From positions 124,001-188,000 of the forward strand of contig NZ_CP146986.1 of NCBI RefSeq assembly GCF_037126175.1: a stretch of DNA of 64,000 bases, written 5' to 3'. This DNA comes from Pseudomonas sp. RSB 5.4 (lineage in GTDB: Bacteria > Pseudomonadota > Gammaproteobacteria > Pseudomonadales > Pseudomonadaceae). The first letter of the stretch is position 1; the number at the start of each line of letters is the position of its first letter. A model generated the notes under the pieces. That model made no database searches and was not told the origin of the DNA. It saw only the letters and a program-made list of their open reading frames with translations. A program made the position numbers and the translations under genes. This document shows positions 61,887-64,000 of this stretch, in pieces.

Positions 61887-63659
61887 ATGGCTAACATTCC
61901 AACGATTTCTTTCGACGCCATCATTATTGGTGGTGGCGGTGCCGGCATGCGCGCTGCGCTGCAGTTGGCGCAGGGCGGTCACAAGACTGCGGTGATCACC
62001 AAGGTTTTCCCGACCCGTTCGCACACTGTATCCGCCCAGGGCGGCATCACCTGCGCGATCGCGTCCGCTGACCCGAACGATGACTGGCGCTGGCACATGT
62101 ACGATACCGTCAAGGGTTCCGACTACATCGGTGACCAGGACGCTATCGAATACATGTGTCAGGAAGGCCCGGCTGCCGTTTTCGAGCTGGACCACATGGG
62201 TCTGCCGTTCTCGCGTACCGAACAAGGCCGTATCTACCAGCGCCCGTTCGGTGGTCAGTCCAAGGACTACGGTAAAGGCGGCCAGGCTGCCCGTACCTGC
62301 GCAGCGTCCGACCGTACCGGTCACGCGCTGCTGCACACCCTTTATCAGGGCAACCTGAAAGCCGGTACCACGTTCCTGAACGAGTACTACGCGGTCGACC
62401 TGGTGAAAAACCAGGAAGGCGAGTTTGTCGGTGTGATCGCGATCTGCATCGAAACCGGCGAAACTTCGTACATCCGTGCCAAGGCTACCGTACTGGCCAC
62501 TGGCGGTGCTGGCCGTATCTACGCCTCCACCACCAACGCCCTGATCAACACCGGTGACGGCGTTGGCATGGCGCTGCGTGCTGGCGTGCCGGTACAAGAC
62601 ATCGAAATGTGGCAGTTCCACCCGACCGGCATCGCCGGCGCCGGTGTACTGGTGACCGAAGGTTGCCGTGGTGAAGGTGGTTACCTGATCAACAAGCACG
62701 GCGAGCGTTTCATGGAGCGTTATGCTCCGAACGCGAAAGACCTGGCTGGTCGTGACGTGGTTGCCCGCTCGATGGTTAAAGAAATCATCGCCGGCAATGG
62801 TTGCGGTCCGAATGGCGACCACGTGATGCTCAAACTCGACCACCTGGGCGAGGAAGTGCTGCACAGCCGTCTGCCAGGCATCTGCGAACTGTCGAAGACT
62901 TTCGCACACGTTGACCCGGTGGTTGCTCCGGTTCCGGTTGTTCCGACCTGCCACTACATGATGGGCGGCGTTGCCACCAACATTCATGGTCAGGCGATCA
63001 CCCAGAACGCCGAAGGCGTGGATCAGATCATTCCTGGTCTGTTCGCGGTAGGTGAAGTGGCTTGCGTATCGGTGCACGGTGCCAACCGTCTGGGTGGCAA
63101 CTCGCTGCTCGACCTGGTGGTATTCGGCCGCGCTGCCGGCCTGCACCTGGAGAAGGCGCTGACCGACGGCATCGAATACGACGACGCTACCGAGTCCGAC
63201 ATCGAAGCAGCCCTGTCGCGTCTGAACGCGCTGAACGGCCGTACCGATGGCGAAGACGTGGCCACCCTGCGTCGCGAGCTGCAAAGCTGCATGCAGAACT
63301 ACTTCGGTGTGTTCCGTACCGGCGAATACATGCAGAAAGGTATCGCTCAACTGGCCGATCTGCGCAAGCGTATCGCCAACGTGAAGATCAACGATAAGTC
63401 GCAGGCGTTCAACACTGCACGTATCGAAGCGCTCGAGCTGCAAAACCTGCTGGAAGTGGCTGAGGCTACCGCCATCGCGGCCGAAGTACGTAAAGAGTCC
63501 CGCGGCGCTCACGCCCGTGAAGACTTCGAAGACCGTGACGACGAAAACTGGCTGTGCCACACCCTGTACTTCCCGGGTGAGAAACGCGTCGCCAAGCGTG
63601 CCGTTAACTTCTCGCCGAAGACTGTTCCGACTTTCGAACCTAAAGTCCGGACTTATTAA
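61887..63659 (+). CDS. sdhA: SdhA, succinate dehydrogenase flavoprotein subunit
   Basis: The 590-residue flavoprotein oxidises succinate to fumarate. The FAD-binding motif is [15 protein letters not shown] near residue 12; the histidine for covalent FAD attachment is in [11 protein letters not shown]; the active-site arginine region includes [19 protein letters not shown]. The C-terminal ends with KVRTY as in homologues. It is 11 bp from sdhB. Confidence 0.98.
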   Translation: MANIPTISFDAIIIGGGGAGMRAALQLAQGGHKTAVITKVFPTRSHTVSAQGGITCAIASADPNDDWRWHMYDTVKGSDYIGDQDAIEYMCQEGPAAVFELDHMGLPFSRTEQGRIYQRPFGGQSKDYGKGGQAARTCAASDRTGHALLHTLYQGNLKAGTTFLNEYYAVDLVKNQEGEFVGVIAICIETGETSYIRAKATVLATGGAGRIYASTTNALINTGDGVGMALRAGVPVQDIEMWQFHPTGIAGAGVLVTEGCRGEGGYLINKHGERFMERYAPNAKDLAGRDVVARSMVKEIIAGNGCGPNGDHVMLKLDHLGEEVLHSRLPGICELSKTFAHVDPVVAPVPVVPTCHYMMGGVATNIHGQAITQNAEGVDQIIPGLFAVGEVACVSVHGANRLGGNSLLDLVVFGRAAGLHLEKALTDGIEYDDATESDIEAALSRLNALNGRTDGEDVATLRRELQSCMQNYFGVFRTGEYMQKGIAQLADLRKRIANVKINDKSQAFNTARIEALELQNLLEVAEATAIAAEVRKESRGAHAREDFEDRDDENWLCHTLYFPGEKRVAKRAVNFSPKTVPTFEPKVRTY

Positions 63660-63670
63660 GGGTGATCGCC

Positions 63671-64000
63671 ATGTTGCAAGTCAGTGTTTATCGCTACAAC
63701 CCTGATCAGGACGCTGCGCCGTTCATGCAGGAATTCCAGGTCGCTACCGGTGGTAAAGACCTGATGGTGCTGGACGTGCTGGCCCTGATCAAAGAGCAGG
63801 ACGAGGGTTTCTCCTATCGTCGCTCTTGCCGTGAAGGCGTCTGCGGCTCCGACGGCATGAACATCAACGGCAAGAACGGTCTGGCGTGCATCACGCCGCT
63901 GTCCGCCGTTGTAAAAGGCAACAAGTTGATCGTTCGTCCGCTGCCAGGTTTGCCGGTTATCCGTGACCTGGTTGTCGATATGAGCATCTTCTACAAGCAA
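63671..64000 (+). CDS. sdhB: SdhB, succinate dehydrogenase iron-sulfur subunit (cut by window end)
   Basis: The first 110 codons are present. The [2Fe-2S] ligand set is visible in SCREGVCGSDG and NGKNGLAC, including the Asp that replaces one Cys, as in E. coli SdhB. The [4Fe-4S] and [3Fe-4S] domain lies beyond base 64000. It transfers electrons from SdhA to the membrane quinone site. Confidence 0.97.
   Translation, partial: MLQVSVYRYNPDQDAAPFMQEFQVATGGKDLMVLDVLALIKEQDEGFSYRRSCREGVCGSDGMNINGKNGLACITPLSAVVKGNKLIVRPLPGLPVIRDLVVDMSIFYKQ

Noticed and set aside
61383..63560. 725-codon open frame on the minus strand
   Set aside because: Antisense to sdhD and sdhA, which are certain genes.

Overview
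The window is chromosomal DNA of a fluorescent pseudomonad, most likely the Pseudomonas fluorescens complex. The evidence is the gene order cheZ-cheA-cheB-motC-motD-parA-parP-cheW followed by ccmABCDEFGHI, a five-gene glyoxylate carboligase operon, a divergent gltA/sdhCDAB pair, high GC with Pseudomonas codon use, and many copies of the Pseudomonas REP family (core TGTGGGAGCG/CTCGCGAA). I recognise no tRNA, rRNA, CRISPR array, prophage or classical insertion sequence.

Layout. 1-8.4 kb: chemotaxis and second-stator operon (cheZ tail, cheA, cheB, motC, motD, a ParA-type polar positioning ATPase, ParP-like CheW-domain protein, cheW, DUF2802 protein). 8.5-10.4 kb: flhB-like fragment gene and fliK on the other strand. 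10.6-18.0 kb: cytochrome c maturation operon ccmABCDEFGHI plus a lipoprotein and a strong terminator. 18.1-25.0 kb: LysR regulator, HicAB toxin-antitoxin pair, two transport genes, a secreted DUF5666-like protein, sulfate-binding protein, voltage-gated ion channel and urea transporter. 25.2-32.6 kb: glyoxylate to glycerate to pyruvate operon gcl-hyi-glxR-ttuD-pyk, with a divergent GlcG/HbpS-like gene and two identical TTGTATACAA sites between them. 32.8-33.2 kb: a RAYT (REP-associated tyrosine transposase) with REP pairs on both sides. 33.3-43.1 kb: TetR regulator and a divergent MdtABC-type RND pump with its outer-membrane factor. 43.1-44.1 kb: DUF808 protein.

44.1-50.1 kb is the least ordinary part. 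Five genes on one strand encode a MFS transporter, an FAD N-hydroxylase-like enzyme, a fused nucleotidyltransferase/PLP enzyme, a small stand-alone formyltransferase and a HAD phosphatase. The DNA is visibly more A/T-rich than its surroundings and is preceded by a 0.6 kb A/T-rich leader. I read it as an uncharacterised small-molecule biosynthesis and export operon. Its enzyme set resembles the late steps of N-hydroxy-N-acyl aminophosphonate antibiotics (FrbH and FrbG of FR-900098), but no PEP mutase is present.

50.7-58.5 kb: MlaA-like protein overlapping an alpha/beta hydrolase, a small membrane protein, a GH17 membrane protein, an orphan glycine-betaine-type binding protein, and the yjcH-actP acetate uptake operon. 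58.5-59.5 kb: a gene-free kilobase holding a diverged long inverted repeat and REP debris. 59.5-64 kb: gltA, then divergent sdhC-sdhD-sdhA-sdhB (last gene cut by the window end), with recognisable sigma70 promoters for both directions.

REP pairs occur as two fixed-length units, an outward unit of about 90 bp and an inward unit of 83 bp. One 90-bp unit lies in frame inside the signal peptide of the RND outer-membrane factor, and another type is nested inside a REP pair between gcl and hyi.
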